Shown here: positions 15,808-24,795 of the stretch, piece after piece
Numbering within the stretch: position 1 is the stretch's first letter
Layout: every line of letters starts with the position of its first letter
Assembly (NCBI RefSeq): GCF_004363235.1
Contig: NZ_SNYW01000011.1
Location: 186,001 to 250,000, forward strand
DNA length: 64,000 bases
Reading direction: 5' to 3'
DNA from: Dongia mobilis
GTDB lineage: Bacteria; Pseudomonadota; Alphaproteobacteria; Dongiales; Dongiaceae
Translations under genes and position numbers: made by a program
The notes under the pieces: generated by a model
Database searches by the model: none
What the model saw: the letters and a program-made list of their open reading frames with translations, nothing else
Told to the model about the DNA's origin: nothing

Positions 15808-17367
15808 CTAAAGCGGCAGGACCTTGGGTCGCGCACGCCGCAACCAGATCGAAGTGATGAGCCGAGTCACCACGACCGCGGTGAAGACCGAGGTCACGAT
15901 GCCGACCGAAAGCGTTACGGCAAAGCCCTTGATCGGGCCCGAGCCGAAGCCGAACAGGAACAGCGTCGATATGAGCGTAGTGAGGTTGCTGTCCATGATG
16001 GTGGCCTGCGCCTCGCGATAGCCGGCCTCCATCGCGTTGACCGGCGAGCGGCCGTTGCGGACCTCCTCACGCACGCGCTCGAGGATGAGCACATTGGCAT
16101 CGACCGCCATGCCGAGCGTCAGCACGATGCCGGCGATGCCAGGCAGGGTCAGGGTCGCCTGCAACAGCGAGAGGATGCCGAGCAGCAACACGGCATTGAA
16201 GACGAGCGCGACATTGGCGACCAGGCCAAAGAATCCGTAGAGAACCACCATCGCCACCACGACCATGACGATGGCAATCATGAAGGCCTGCTTGCCAGCC
16301 TCGATCGAATCGGCGCCGAGATCGGCGCCGACCGTGCGTTCCTCCAGCACGGTGAGCGGCGCCGGCAGGGCGCCGGCGCGCAGCAACAGGGCGAGGTTGC
16401 CGGCCGATTGCGTGGTGAAATTGCCGCTGATGACGCCGCGACCGCCGAGGATGGCATCGCGAATGACGGGCGCGCTGATGATCTTTCCATCGAGGACGAT
16501 GGCAAAGCGCTTGCCGACATTGCGCGCTGTCGCATCGCCGAACTTGCGGGCGCCGACCGAATCGAAGTTGAACTGGACCACCGGCAGGCCCTGGTCGAAG
16601 GTCTGCTGCGCGTCGGTCAGATTCTCGCCGGAGACGAGCACGGCGCGCTGCACCCAGAGACGCTGGCCGGGCGCACCCTCGCCGTCCGCCATCGGCAGCT
16701 GGATCGAGGTAGGCGAGCCGGTGCCGGTCGCCTCGGCTGTTTCGTCGACCATCTGGAAGGTCATCTTGGCGGTGGCGCCGATCAGGGCCTTCAGATTCTG
16801 CGGATCCTTGACGCCCGGCAGCTGCACGACGATGCGGTCTTCGCCCTGACGGATGATGGTCGGTTCCTTGGTGCCGGTCTCGTCAATGCGGCGGCGGATG
16901 ATCTCGATCGACTGGTCAACCGCATGGGTGCGCGCCTGCGTGATCGCCGCCTCGGTGAAGCCGAGGCGAACCGCGCCGTCCGGCGCGATGTCGAGTTCCA
17001 TACCGCTGGCAAGCGGGGCCAGCGCTTCGCGCGCACGCTCGATGGCGGTGGCATCGGAAATCCGGACGATCACCTGCTCGCCATCGAGGCCAAGACCGGT
17101 ATAACCCAGGCCGGCGCCGCGCAGGGCAGCGCGAACCTCGTTGACTGTCCCCTCCAGGCGCTCCTTGACCAGCGCGTTGGTATCGACTTCGAACAGCAGA
17201 TGCGAGCCGCCCTGGAGATCGAGGCCGAGGCTGACCGCCCGCGCCGGCAGCCAGGATGGCAGGCGCTGCAACTGCCCTTCGCTGAAAAAATTCGGCATCA
17301 CCGCATAGATACCGATGATCAGCGTGAGCAGGATCAGGGTGACCTTGAACTTGGAGAACTGCAGCAT
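15808..17367 (-). CDS. secD: Protein translocase subunit SecD
   Basis: SecD partners SecF in the Sec export motor. The 519-residue protein starts with a membrane helix (residues 8-25), has a large periplasmic P1 domain beginning GLDLQGGSHLLFEVD, and ends in five membrane helices. VVQLPGVKDPQNLK, GMAVDANVLILERVREE and the C-terminal SVGIVTSVFTAVVVTRL are family landmarks. ATG 17367 gives the normal N-terminus MLQFSKFKV; the frame remains open upstream without homology. It lies between yajC (96 bases upstream) and secF. Confidence 0.97.
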   Translation of the reverse strand: MLQFSKFKVTLILLTLIIGIYAVMPNFFSEGQLQRLPSWLPARAVSLGLDLQGGSHLLFEVDTNALVKERLEGTVNEVRAALRGAGLGYTGLGLDGEQVIVRISDATAIERAREALAPLASGMELDIAPDGAVRLGFTEAAITQARTHAVDQSIEIIRRRIDETGTKEPTIIRQGEDRIVVQLPGVKDPQNLKALIGATAKMTFQMVDETAEATGTGSPTSIQLPMADGEGAPGQRLWVQRAVLVSGENLTDAQQTFDQGLPVVQFNFDSVGARKFGDATARNVGKRFAIVLDGKIISAPVIRDAILGGRGVISGNFTTQSAGNLALLLRAGALPAPLTVLEERTVGADLGADSIEAGKQAFMIAIVMVVVAMVVLYGFFGLVANVALVFNAVLLLGILSLLQATLTLPGIAGIVLTLGMAVDANVLILERVREEVRNGRSPVNAMEAGYREAQATIMDSNLTTLISTLFLFGFGSGPIKGFAVTLSVGIVTSVFTAVVVTRLITSIWLRRARPKVLPL

Positions 17368-17463
17368 CTGGCGTTGGGTCCCAGCGGATTTTGGCGCGCA
17401 ACTTGGCGCGGATATCGGCCAGAATGGCGCGACCGGGCACATGGCCCGGCCGCATCATCCGGA

Positions 17464-17862
17464 TCAGGCGTCGTTGGCGCCGTTTTTCGTTTCGACAGTC
17501 TTGGCCTCCGCCTTGGCATCGGCCTTGGCGCCCTTGGCAGGCAGGGTGCGGTTGGTCACCTCCGCGACCGCCGAGCGGACGACGCGGACGCGCACGTTCG
17601 GCGCGATCTCGACCTCGACATCGTTCTCGCCATCGACCGCCTTGGTGACGACACCGAGGATGCCGCCATTGGTGACGACCTTGTCGTTCTTCTTGAGCGA
17701 GGCGACGAGGGCACGATGTTCCTTCATCCGCTTCTGCTGCGGGCGGATCATCAGGAACCAGAAGACGACGAAAATGAGAATGAGCGGCAGAAAGCTGGCC
17801 AGCATGTCGGCACCGCCCGGCGAGGCCCCCGCGGCCTGGGCGTAAGCTTCGGAAATGAACAT
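17464..17862 (-). CDS. yajC: Preprotein translocase subunit YajC
   Basis: YajC is a small inner-membrane protein associated with SecDF. The 132-residue sequence has an N-terminal MFISEAYAQAAG, one membrane helix (about residues 22-42) ending FWFLMIRPQQKRMKEH, and the conserved cytoplasmic segment LKKNDKVVTNGGILGVV. The C-terminal tail is rich in Ala, Lys and Glu. It is the first gene of the yajC-secD-secF-NDUFAF3-like unit and has a candidate promoter upstream. Confidence 0.96.
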   Translation of the reverse strand: MFISEAYAQAAGASPGGADMLASFLPLILIFVVFWFLMIRPQQKRMKEHRALVASLKKNDKVVTNGGILGVVTKAVDGENDVEVEIAPNVRVRVVRSAVAEVTNRTLPAKGAKADAKAEAKTVETKNGANDA

Positions 17863-17933
17863 CCCTCGAAATCTCCCTGAATAAGGTTACCGTCAGGGTC
17901 CGGCGCGCCGCCCCAACCCTCCCGAAAGGCGCG

Positions 17934-17961
17934 ACTATAACCATCGGGCGGAGAAAAGCAA
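17934..17961 (-). promoter_or_regulatory. Candidate promoter of the yajC-secDF operon
   Basis: On the minus strand TTGCTT (17956-17961) and TATAGT (17934-17939) are separated by 16 bases, about 70 bases before the yajC ATG. Confidence 0.5.
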
Positions 17962-18030
17962 TCCGCCCTTTTCTTTGTAGTTACAGTCGGTTAGCGCAAT
18001 TTCATGTGACACCGGCCAACCGCCTCAACA

Positions 18031-18063
18031 CGCCATCCCCGGGGCTTGGCCCGGGCATCCACG
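18031..18063. repeat. Dispersed palindromic intergenic repeat, copy 2
   Basis: A single arm-loop-arm copy beginning CGCCATCCCCGGGGCTTGG and ending GGGCATCCACG, between the yajC promoter region and the transglycosylase stop. It is the same family as 2979-3054. Confidence 0.55.
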
Positions 18064-18081
18064 CGAAGTGCCGCGATTGCC

Positions 18082-19437
18082 TCAGCCCGCCATGCGACGG
18101 CGCATCTCCAGGAGCAGGGATTTGGTGGCGAATCCATCCGCCGGCAAGCCCGCCTGCAACTGGAACAGCCGGATCGCCTTGCGGGTCTTGAGCCCGATGA
18201 CGCCATCGACCGCACCCTCCAGGTGACCAAGGCCGACCAGGCGCTGCTGGATCTCTTCGCGCTCCTCCAGATTGAGAGGCGGTTCGTCTACCGGCCATCT
18301 GCCCTGGATCCCCTTGCCGCCCATCACCCGGTCACCGAGATAGGCGACAGAAAGGGCATAGGAAGTGGAGTAGTTGTATTTGAGGATGGCCTTGAAATTC
18401 TGCGTCGTGAGGAAAGCCGGGCCCTTATGTCCAGCCAGCAGCAGGATCGAGGTGTCGCCGGCAAGCGCCGGCAGGGGCGAACCATCGAAGCGGGTGACGC
18501 CCAGTTTCTTCCACTCGGAAATCGGCTTGGTGATGTCGAGTTCCGCGTTCTGATAGGGAAAGCCGGCCGGCAGTTTCACCTCGAAACCCCAGGGCAGGCC
18601 GCGCTGCCAGCCATCGCGCACGAGGTGATTGGCGGTCGAGGCAAACACGTCCGGCATCGAGGTCCAGAGGTCGGGCGCACCCGAGCGGTCGCGGTCGACG
18701 GCGATGGTGAGATAGTTCGACGGCAGGAACTGGCTGTGACCCATGGCGCCGGCCCAGGAGCCGATCATGTCCTTGGGCGCGACATATCCCTTGGCCGCAA
18801 TCTTGAGGGCCGAAAGCAATTCGGTGCAGGCAAAATCCTTGCGCCGGGTACCATAGCCGACATTCGAGAGCGCCTCGAACACATTGACGTTGCCGAAGTT
18901 GTTGCCGAAATCGGTCTCGATGCCCCAGATTCCCATGAGGATGTTGGCATTGGTGCCGAAATCGCGCTCGATCTCGGCCAGTATGGCGCGATTTTCCGGC
19001 AGCCTGGCCTGACCCTTGGCGATGCGCTCGGCCGAGACGGCGCGGTCCAGATAGGTCCAGACGGGTGTCACGAATTCCGGCTGCTTGGCAGCGCGGTCTC
19101 GGATCTCGGGGTTCTCGTAGACTCCGGCAAAGGCAGTGCGGATGACCTGTTCCGGCTGGCCCTGGTGGAGCGCATAGGCGCCGAATCGAGCCACCCATTC
19201 TTCGTAGCTGGACGCTTCCTTGGGGCAAGTGGTCTGGGTGAGCGTCGTCATGTCTGGCACGGCAAGGCTGGCGGTCGCGGGTGTGGCACCGGGTTCGGCC
19301 GGCGCCTGCTCGCTGGCGGGGGCCGATGCCGCCGGCTGGGTCGCAGTTGCTGACGGTGTTGCCGCGCAACCGCCCATCAGCGCCGCTGCCAGCAGCGTCG
19401 CCCCGTACCAACGTCGCTCTTTCAGAAAAGCCGCCAT
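18082..19437 (-). CDS. Lytic murein transglycosylase, MltB-like lipoprotein
   Basis: A 451-residue enzyme that cleaves peptidoglycan glycan strands with formation of 1,6-anhydro ends. A lipoprotein signal ends in LMGGC near residue 24. The SLT_2/MltB catalytic domain follows, with the catalytic glutamate in IWGIETDFGNNFG and the downstream SWAGAMGHSQFLPSNYL. The last 60 residues form a peptidoglycan-binding domain (LVGLGHLEGAVDGVIGLKT ... LFQLQAG). It is predicted to act at the outer membrane facing the periplasm. GTG 19440 and ATG 19437 are adjacent; both sit just after GAGG. Confidence 0.92.
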   Translation of the reverse strand: MAAFLKERRWYGATLLAAALMGGCAATPSATATQPAASAPASEQAPAEPGATPATASLAVPDMTTLTQTTCPKEASSYEEWVARFGAYALHQGQPEQVIRTAFAGVYENPEIRDRAAKQPEFVTPVWTYLDRAVSAERIAKGQARLPENRAILAEIERDFGTNANILMGIWGIETDFGNNFGNVNVFEALSNVGYGTRRKDFACTELLSALKIAAKGYVAPKDMIGSWAGAMGHSQFLPSNYLTIAVDRDRSGAPDLWTSMPDVFASTANHLVRDGWQRGLPWGFEVKLPAGFPYQNAELDITKPISEWKKLGVTRFDGSPLPALAGDTSILLLAGHKGPAFLTTQNFKAILKYNYSTSYALSVAYLGDRVMGGKGIQGRWPVDEPPLNLEEREEIQQRLVGLGHLEGAVDGVIGLKTRKAIRLFQLQAGLPADGFATKSLLLEMRRRMAG

Positions 19438-19602
19438 CACGCCTCGCTACACCCGAATCACCTGGCAATTGCCTCGGCCAAACTACCGGGAAAGGGGGGA
19501 AAAGTCACCGGAATCAGCATAGTTAGGCGCGGCACCGACGTCAGGCGACGGGATGATTCGCCGATGCCCTGCGGCGCCGGATGCGGGGAATGCTGACATC
19601 GC

Positions 19603-20355
19603 TCAGCCCATCAGCAGGGCAATCCCGCGGACCAGGCAGACCAGCCCCACCAATGCCGCCAGCCAGCGCGTCCAAAGCTGGAATGCGCGGTTGGTCAATC
19701 GATCGATCACGAATTTGGCCAGCGTCGTGCCGGTGATGGCAGAGACGATGGAGATGGCGAAGATCCAGAGCGGCAGTTCGTTGACCACATCGGCCATGCC
19801 GGCCACAAGCAGGAAGTAGGCGAGCTTGAAGAGATGGCCGAGGGTCTGCGAACAGGCCTTGGTGGCGACGATCTGGCGCCGGTCGAGATCGGTCCGGAAG
19901 AAGAAGATGTCGAGCAACGCACCGGAGACGCCGGCGACAACGTGAATCGCCATCACGATCATGCCGAGGATGACCGGCGCAAATGGCCGGCGAATGTCCG
20001 GCGCCAATCCTGCAGGCACGACGAGGGCGAAGAAGGGAATGACGCCAAGGCCGATATAGACCCAGGCGGTATCGGGCTGGAAGCTGATCCAGGTGAGGAT
20101 GGCAAAGGCCAATGCCGAACCGGCGATATAGCCGGGCATGACGCGCCAGAGGATATAGCGGTGCCAGAGCAGGGCACGCCAGCCATTGGCGGTCATCTGG
20201 GTCACCGCATGCAGGCTCATCGCCGCGGGCACAGGCAAGGCAAGCAGCAGCAGAGCCATGAGGATCAGACCGCCCAGCATGCCGAAGATGCCGGAGAGGA
20301 AAGATGTCGCCAGGACGGCGGCGATCAGGGATAGCAGGGTGGCGAGGCCGACCAT
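19603..20355 (-). CDS. TauE/SafE family membrane protein (sulfite exporter-like)
   Basis: A 250-residue inner-membrane protein with about eight hydrophobic helices. The inverted-repeat organisation and the segments SFLSGIFGMLGGLILM (first repeat) and GVSGALLDIFFFRTDLDRRQ (second repeat) mark it as TauE/SafE (DUF81). Members export sulfite, sulfoacetate or other anions, and none of the neighbours indicates which. It starts at ATG 20355 and is divergent from the LysR gene at 20466, a possible controller. Confidence 0.85.
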   Translation of the reverse strand: MVGLATLLSLIAAVLATSFLSGIFGMLGGLILMALLLLALPVPAAMSLHAVTQMTANGWRALLWHRYILWRVMPGYIAGSALAFAILTWISFQPDTAWVYIGLGVIPFFALVVPAGLAPDIRRPFAPVILGMIVMAIHVVAGVSGALLDIFFFRTDLDRRQIVATKACSQTLGHLFKLAYFLLVAGMADVVNELPLWIFAISIVSAITGTTLAKFVIDRLTNRAFQLWTRWLAALVGLVCLVRGIALLMG

Positions 20356-20465
20356 TGAAAACCCGCGGCAGAACTGCGTCTGCCGCCGTTATGCCTTGCC
20401 GGCCCTATCGGAACCAGCCCGATTCTGCCAGACTAGGCCAAGTAATTATTGGGGTGATCCGTGTC

Positions 20466-21356
20466 ATGTCCCCATCATTGAAAGGCCTGAAGGCCGTCGA
20501 GGCTGCTCTCCGTTTGGGCAGCTTTGCCGCCGCCGCACTGGAACTCAACGTCACCCAGACGGCCATCAGCCGTCTGGTCAAACTGGTCGAAGGCCAGATC
20601 GGGCAGCGCCTGTTCGAGCGCCAGGCCAACAGCCTTGCCCCGACGCCGGCCGGGCGCAGCCTGGCACCGCTGCTGGCTGACGCGTTCCGGCGCCTTGATG
20701 CCGCGGTCGATACCGTGCGGCGGGCAACGCCGCCCGGCCTCTCGGTCGCCATCGGCCCGACCTTTGCGATGCGCTGGCTGATCCCGCGGCTGCATCACTT
20801 CCAGATGCGCCATCCCGGCATCGAAGTGCGCCTGGTCACCGCCATCGAGGACGACATCACGCTGCGCCCGGATTGGGCGGCGACCATCCGGCTGAGTGCC
20901 GCCCCCCTGCCCGGCCTCGCCGCCGAAAGATTGTTCTCGGCGGTCCTCATTCCCGTTGCCGCCCCCCAGATCGCCGAGAAGATAAAACGGCAGACAGACC
21001 TGCTGCATCACACCCTGCTCGAGGTCGCCAATGCGCCGCAGGCGTGGCCGCGCTGGCTCGCAGCCAGCGGCCTCGACCCCGCCCGCTTCCGCCGCCGGCT
21101 TTCCTTCGACTACTCGACCTATGCCATTCAGGCCGCTCTCGACGGCCTCGGCATCGCCCTGGTCAGGCCGCCTTATGTGCAGGACGACCTCGATGCCGGG
21201 CGGCTGATCCGGCTGTTCGACCTGGCGCTGGATGATCCCGACAAGGCTTGGCACCTGATCTATCGGCCGGAAGCGCTGGCCGATCCGCCTTTCGTTGCCT
21301 TCCGCACCTGGCTGCTGGGTGAAATAGGAAAAACTGGCGAAACTGCCGACAACTGA
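20466..21356 (+). CDS. LysR-family transcriptional regulator
   Basis: A 296-residue LysR-type regulator. The winged helix-turn-helix (residues 5-65) reads LKGLKAVEAALRLGSFAAAA and TQTAISRLVKLVEG. The effector domain begins after GLSVAIGPTFAMRWLIPRL, the usual GcvA-branch layout. The effector is unknown. It is divergent from the TauE/SafE gene and 77 bases upstream of the DMT transporter, so it could regulate either. The ATG at 20466 was chosen because it gives the normal domain start; upstream in-frame sequence lacks homology. Confidence 0.88.
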   Translation: MSPSLKGLKAVEAALRLGSFAAAALELNVTQTAISRLVKLVEGQIGQRLFERQANSLAPTPAGRSLAPLLADAFRRLDAAVDTVRRATPPGLSVAIGPTFAMRWLIPRLHHFQMRHPGIEVRLVTAIEDDITLRPDWAATIRLSAAPLPGLAAERLFSAVLIPVAAPQIAEKIKRQTDLLHHTLLEVANAPQAWPRWLAASGLDPARFRRRLSFDYSTYAIQAALDGLGIALVRPPYVQDDLDAGRLIRLFDLALDDPDKAWHLIYRPEALADPPFVAFRTWLLGEIGKTGETADN

Positions 21357-21433
21357 TGCATATCAGCCATGAGGCGCCGATCCTTGCGCAAGGCGGATGC
21401 CCCATTATGCTGCGCCTGGACAGAGGGGGAACA

Positions 21434-22345
21434 ATGACCACGGCATCGACAGAGGCGCAGCGCATCCACACCCAAAGGCTGGGGACGCTGCTGGTCGTCG
21501 GCGCTGCCATCTGCTGGAGCCTCGGCGGCCTGATCGCCCGGCAGATCCACCTCGACCCCTGGACCATTGTTGCCTGGCGCGGCGCCATCGCCGCCACATC
21601 ACTGCTGATCTTCCTGCTGATCCGCGATCGCAGCGGCACCTGGGGACTGTTCCGTGGCATGGGTGTGGGCGGCATCGGCGTCGCCATCTGCTTTGCCACT
21701 GCCTCGATCTCGTTCGTCATCGCCCTGCAGCACGCAACCGTTGCCCTCATCCTGGTCGTACAGTCGACGGCGCCGCTGATCGCCGGCATCATCGCCTGGG
21801 CCTGGATGCGCGAGCGGCTCGGCTGGGCCAGCATCGCGGCGATGGCGGTTGCCTTTGCCGGCATCCTGCTGATGGTCAGCAAGGCCGAGGGGCACGCCGA
21901 TGCGCTCGGCCTCACCCTCTCCGGCGTGATCGCGGTCAGCTTTGCCGTGGCAACAGTGCTGACCCGGCGCTATGCCCATGTTCGCATGACTCCGGCGACC
22001 TGCCTCGGCACGGCGATCATGGGACTGATCGGCTTTGCCCTGGCCGGCCTTGATGCGTTCTCGATCAGCGCCGTGGATTTCGGCTATCTGTTCCTGTTCG
22101 GCGCGGTGCAGTTGGCAATCGGCCTCATCCTGTTCACAACAGGCGCGCGCCATATTCCGGCGGCGCAAGCCGCCCTGCTTTCGCTGGTCGAAACGGTTCT
22201 CGGTGCCTTCTGGGTCTTCCTGTTCCTCGGCGAGAATCCCGGCATTTATGCGCTCTATGGCGGCGTGCTCGTGGTCGGCGCCGTTGCCGCCAACACGATC
22301 TATGGCCAGCGGCGCGTTGCACGCCAGCCGCTCAACGTCGCCTGA
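21434..22345 (+). CDS. EamA/DMT-superfamily transporter
   Basis: A 303-residue drug/metabolite transporter with ten predicted membrane helices in two EamA repeats (about residues 17-145 and 160-295). GAAICWSLGGLIARQI and APLIAGIIAWAWMRERLGW mark the first repeat, and ETVLGAFWVFLFLGENPG the second. Such proteins export amino acids, nucleotides or other metabolites; the substrate is unknown. ATG 21434 has a G-rich Shine-Dalgarno (AGAGGGGG). It overlaps neither neighbour, and the MFS gene starts 4 bases after its stop. Confidence 0.9.
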   Translation: MTTASTEAQRIHTQRLGTLLVVGAAICWSLGGLIARQIHLDPWTIVAWRGAIAATSLLIFLLIRDRSGTWGLFRGMGVGGIGVAICFATASISFVIALQHATVALILVVQSTAPLIAGIIAWAWMRERLGWASIAAMAVAFAGILLMVSKAEGHADALGLTLSGVIAVSFAVATVLTRRYAHVRMTPATCLGTAIMGLIGFALAGLDAFSISAVDFGYLFLFGAVQLAIGLILFTTGARHIPAAQAALLSLVETVLGAFWVFLFLGENPGIYALYGGVLVVGAVAANTIYGQRRVARQPLNVA

Positions 22346-22349
22346 ACCG

Positions 22350-23561
22350 ATGATGCCGCTCTCCAAGCAGGTCCTGCTGCGCGCATTGGCGCCGTTTGCG
22401 GCCGGCTATTTCACCTCCTATTTGTTCCGCGTGGTCAACGCCGCGATCTCGGACGACCTGATTGCCGAACTGGGCTTGAGCAACACCGATCTCGGCTTCA
22501 TGACGGCGATGTATCTCTATGGCTTCGTGCTCATCCAACTGCCGCTGGGGTTGCTGCTCGACAGGTTCGGCCCGCGCCTGGTCCAGACCTTCCTGCTTCT
22601 GGTCGCGGCGGCGGGCGCCGCCTGGTTCAGCTTCGCCGACCATACGCTGTCGCTGGCGCTCGCCCGCTTCCTCATCGGTCTTGGCCTCGGTGGATGCCTC
22701 ATGTCGGCCTTCAAGGCCAATGCCATGTGGCTGCCGAGCGACCGGCTGGCGCTTGGCAATTCTGCCGTCGTGACTTTCGGCGCGCTCGGTTTCCTGGCCG
22801 GCACCTATCCCGCCAACCTGCTGGCCGATCTCATCGGCTGGCGGCCGCTCTTCTGGCTGCTGACGCTGTTCACCCTTGCCGTCGCGGCGACGATCTTCCT
22901 GGTGGTGCCGAAGCGTGACGACGACCATCGGCCGGTCGCGCTGTCAACGCAGTTGAGGGGCTACTGGGGCATCTTCCTCGATCCCGTCTTCTGGCGCGTG
23001 GCACCGGTGGTCGCCGCGATCTCCGGCACCTTCATCGCGACGCAGAGCCTGTGGGCGACGCGCTGGATGACGGATGTCATGGGGCTGGACCAGCAAAGCG
23101 CCAACGCGCAACTGATGATACTGGGGCTCGCCTTTGCCGTAGGTTCGCTGTCGACCGGCCTTATCGCCGACCGGCTGCAGCGTCACGGTATCGGCCTGAA
23201 GACCGTCGTCGCCGGCGCCTTTGCTCTTTTCGCGGCGGCGCAATTGGCGATGATTTTTGCGCTGCCGCTGCCGCTCCCCGTCATCTGGATCGCCTATGGC
23301 TTCACCGGCCAGGCCGCCAATCTGGGCTATGCCACCCTCGCCACCCATTTCGGCCGGGATCTTGCCGGGCGCGCGCAATCCGCTGCAAACCTCTTGCTGT
23401 TCCTGGCCTCGGCCCTGTTCCAGTCGGGCACCGGCTGGGTGCTGGATCACGTCGGCGACGTGGATCGCGGCTATCAGATCGCCTTCGGCCTGCTGCTCGT
23501 CCTCGAGGTCGCGGCCTTCGCCTGGTACGCCGCTGGCCGCTACGATGCGCGGCGCCCCTGA
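22350..23561 (+). CDS. Major facilitator superfamily transporter
   Basis: A 403-residue, twelve-helix MFS permease. LLLDRFGPRLVQT (about residues 66-78) is the conserved loop 2-3 motif, and FLIGLGLGGCLMSAFKAN lies in helix 4. The second half begins near FWRVAPVVAAISG. The substrate is not recognisable. It starts at the ATG 4 bases after the DMT gene stop without its own Shine-Dalgarno, so translation is probably coupled. Its 3' end overlaps the convergent DoxX gene by 22 bases. Confidence 0.9.
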   Translation: MMPLSKQVLLRALAPFAAGYFTSYLFRVVNAAISDDLIAELGLSNTDLGFMTAMYLYGFVLIQLPLGLLLDRFGPRLVQTFLLLVAAAGAAWFSFADHTLSLALARFLIGLGLGGCLMSAFKANAMWLPSDRLALGNSAVVTFGALGFLAGTYPANLLADLIGWRPLFWLLTLFTLAVAATIFLVVPKRDDDHRPVALSTQLRGYWGIFLDPVFWRVAPVVAAISGTFIATQSLWATRWMTDVMGLDQQSANAQLMILGLAFAVGSLSTGLIADRLQRHGIGLKTVVAGAFALFAAAQLAMIFALPLPLPVIWIAYGFTGQAANLGYATLATHFGRDLAGRAQSAANLLLFLASALFQSGTGWVLDHVGDVDRGYQIAFGLLLVLEVAAFAWYAAGRYDARRP

Positions 23562-24001
23562 GCCATCGTGGCGCCGACCCGCTGGCTTGCCAGCAGATGA
23601 TCCAGCGACAGCCGGCCGGCGCCGAATATCACCAGATAGAGCATCGCCGCCGCCCAGACGGCGTGGGTATCGAAGGCGTTGGGATAGACGAAGACCTGGA
23701 TCACCGCCGTCATGCCGAGCAATGCAAGTGCTGCAAAGCGCGTGCCCAGACCCAGGAAAAGCAGGAACGGCAGGGACAATTCCACCGCCATTGCCAGCGG
23801 GGCGGCAATCTCCGGCGGCAGGAACGGCAGGCGGTATTCGCTCTCGAACAGCGCCAGGGTCAGCCCGCTTTCCCAGCCATCCAGTTTGAGCAGTCCGGAG
23901 CGCAGGAAAATGGCACCGATGCCGAGCCGTGCCAGCACGGCAACAAAATCGGCCGGGATGCGGGTGAAGAGGGAATTGAGGCGGTCGATGATGGCGATCA
24001 T
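23540..24001 (-). CDS. bufD: DoxX-family membrane protein of the bufferin operon
   Basis: A 153-residue inner-membrane protein with four hydrophobic helices. LARLGIGAIFLRSGLLKLDGW (residues 22-42) and AMAVELSLPFLLFLGLGTR are DoxX signatures. DoxX proteins are the usual fourth member of bufferin (gig-type) operons, in which their role is still unclear; involvement in redox or membrane handling is suggested. The ATG overlaps the stop of the HvfC-like gene by 4 bases, which indicates translational coupling. The gene ends inside the convergent MFS gene. Confidence 0.85.
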   Translation of the reverse strand: MIAIIDRLNSLFTRIPADFVAVLARLGIGAIFLRSGLLKLDGWESGLTLALFESEYRLPFLPPEIAAPLAMAVELSLPFLLFLGLGTRFAALALLGMTAVIQVFVYPNAFDTHAVWAAAMLYLVIFGAGRLSLDHLLASQRVGATMAQGRRAS

Positions 24002-24795
24002 GCGGGGTCACTCCGTCTGGCAGCGTCGTCGCTGACTGGAAAAAAGCCGGTGAGAATCCCGGCGCTCAACAGGAAGGCAAGGGCTGCGGTCAAATCGGCA
24101 CCGACCAGATTGGTCGCATCCCCCAGCGCAACACCCGCCTGCAGGCGTTCGACAAAATCCGCGCGCGACGCCGGCACGGCATGGATCTCGGCGACCAGAC
24201 CGGGACGGACCAGGAGGGCGTTCTCGCCGGGCAGACCGGCCGGCACGACGGCCGGGTTGGCGGGGTCAATATTCGCGCGCCAGATCGAGACGATCGGGAA
24301 AGGCGAGCGGAGAATGGCGAGGCTGGGATGCAGGGTGAAGCGAAGCCGCGCCATGACATCCGGCGGCTGGGCCGCCAGAGCGGCGCGATCGATCGGCGCC
24401 GCATCCGCCGCCAGCAAGGCGCAGTGCCGCAGCCATTCCAGGCGCGCCACATCGGCGAGATAGGCAAGATGCTGCGACGGCGGAAACCGCTCGACAAAGT
24501 TTGGAAAAAGGGCGCCGTATTCCAACAGAACCGGCCCGGCGGGCGGATGCTGCCGGATGAAGGCGTCCGTCAGTGCTGCGAAAAAATCGGCACCAAGCAG
24601 ACGACGCAGCACGGGGAATCGATCCGCCAAGACGCGCCCAAGGCCCGCCGCCATGTTGTTGCGATAGATGGCGAAGCGAACCGCGGGATCGACGCCCGGA
24701 CGCGCGGCAAGCCTCGCCGGGATGGCGCTGCGCGGCTCCCGCAGGGCGGCAGCGAAGGCCTCCGGAAATGCAGCTTGCTCAGGCGATGGCGACAT
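23998..24795 (-). CDS. bufC: HvfC/BufC-like (DUF2063) partner protein
   Basis: A 265-residue protein with an N-terminal DUF2063 domain: FAAALREP, then VRFAIYRNNMAAGLGRVLADRFPVL-type sequence (residues 20-75) and AFIRQHPPAGPVLLEYGALF. This family pairs with MNIO enzymes, contacts the precursor peptide and is needed for its modification. Although called a DNA-binding domain in some databases, a peptide-recognition role fits this operon better. ATG 24795 lies inside the 3' end of bufB (17-base overlap), and the stop overlaps bufD by 4 bases, so all three are tightly coupled. Confidence 0.88.
   Translation of the reverse strand: MSPSPEQAAFPEAFAAALREPRSAIPARLAARPGVDPAVRFAIYRNNMAAGLGRVLADRFPVLRRLLGADFFAALTDAFIRQHPPAGPVLLEYGALFPNFVERFPPSQHLAYLADVARLEWLRHCALLAADAAPIDRAALAAQPPDVMARLRFTLHPSLAILRSPFPIVSIWRANIDPANPAVVPAGLPGENALLVRPGLVAEIHAVPASRADFVERLQAGVALGDATNLVGADLTAALAFLLSAGILTGFFPVSDDAARRSDPA

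Noticed and set aside
15274-17880. Very long open frame on the plus strand opposite secF-secD-yajC (over 850 codons)
   Set aside because: It is antisense to clearly recognised genes, is rich in Asp, Arg, Gly and His with no domain, and has no ribosome site. Such frames are common in GC-rich DNA.
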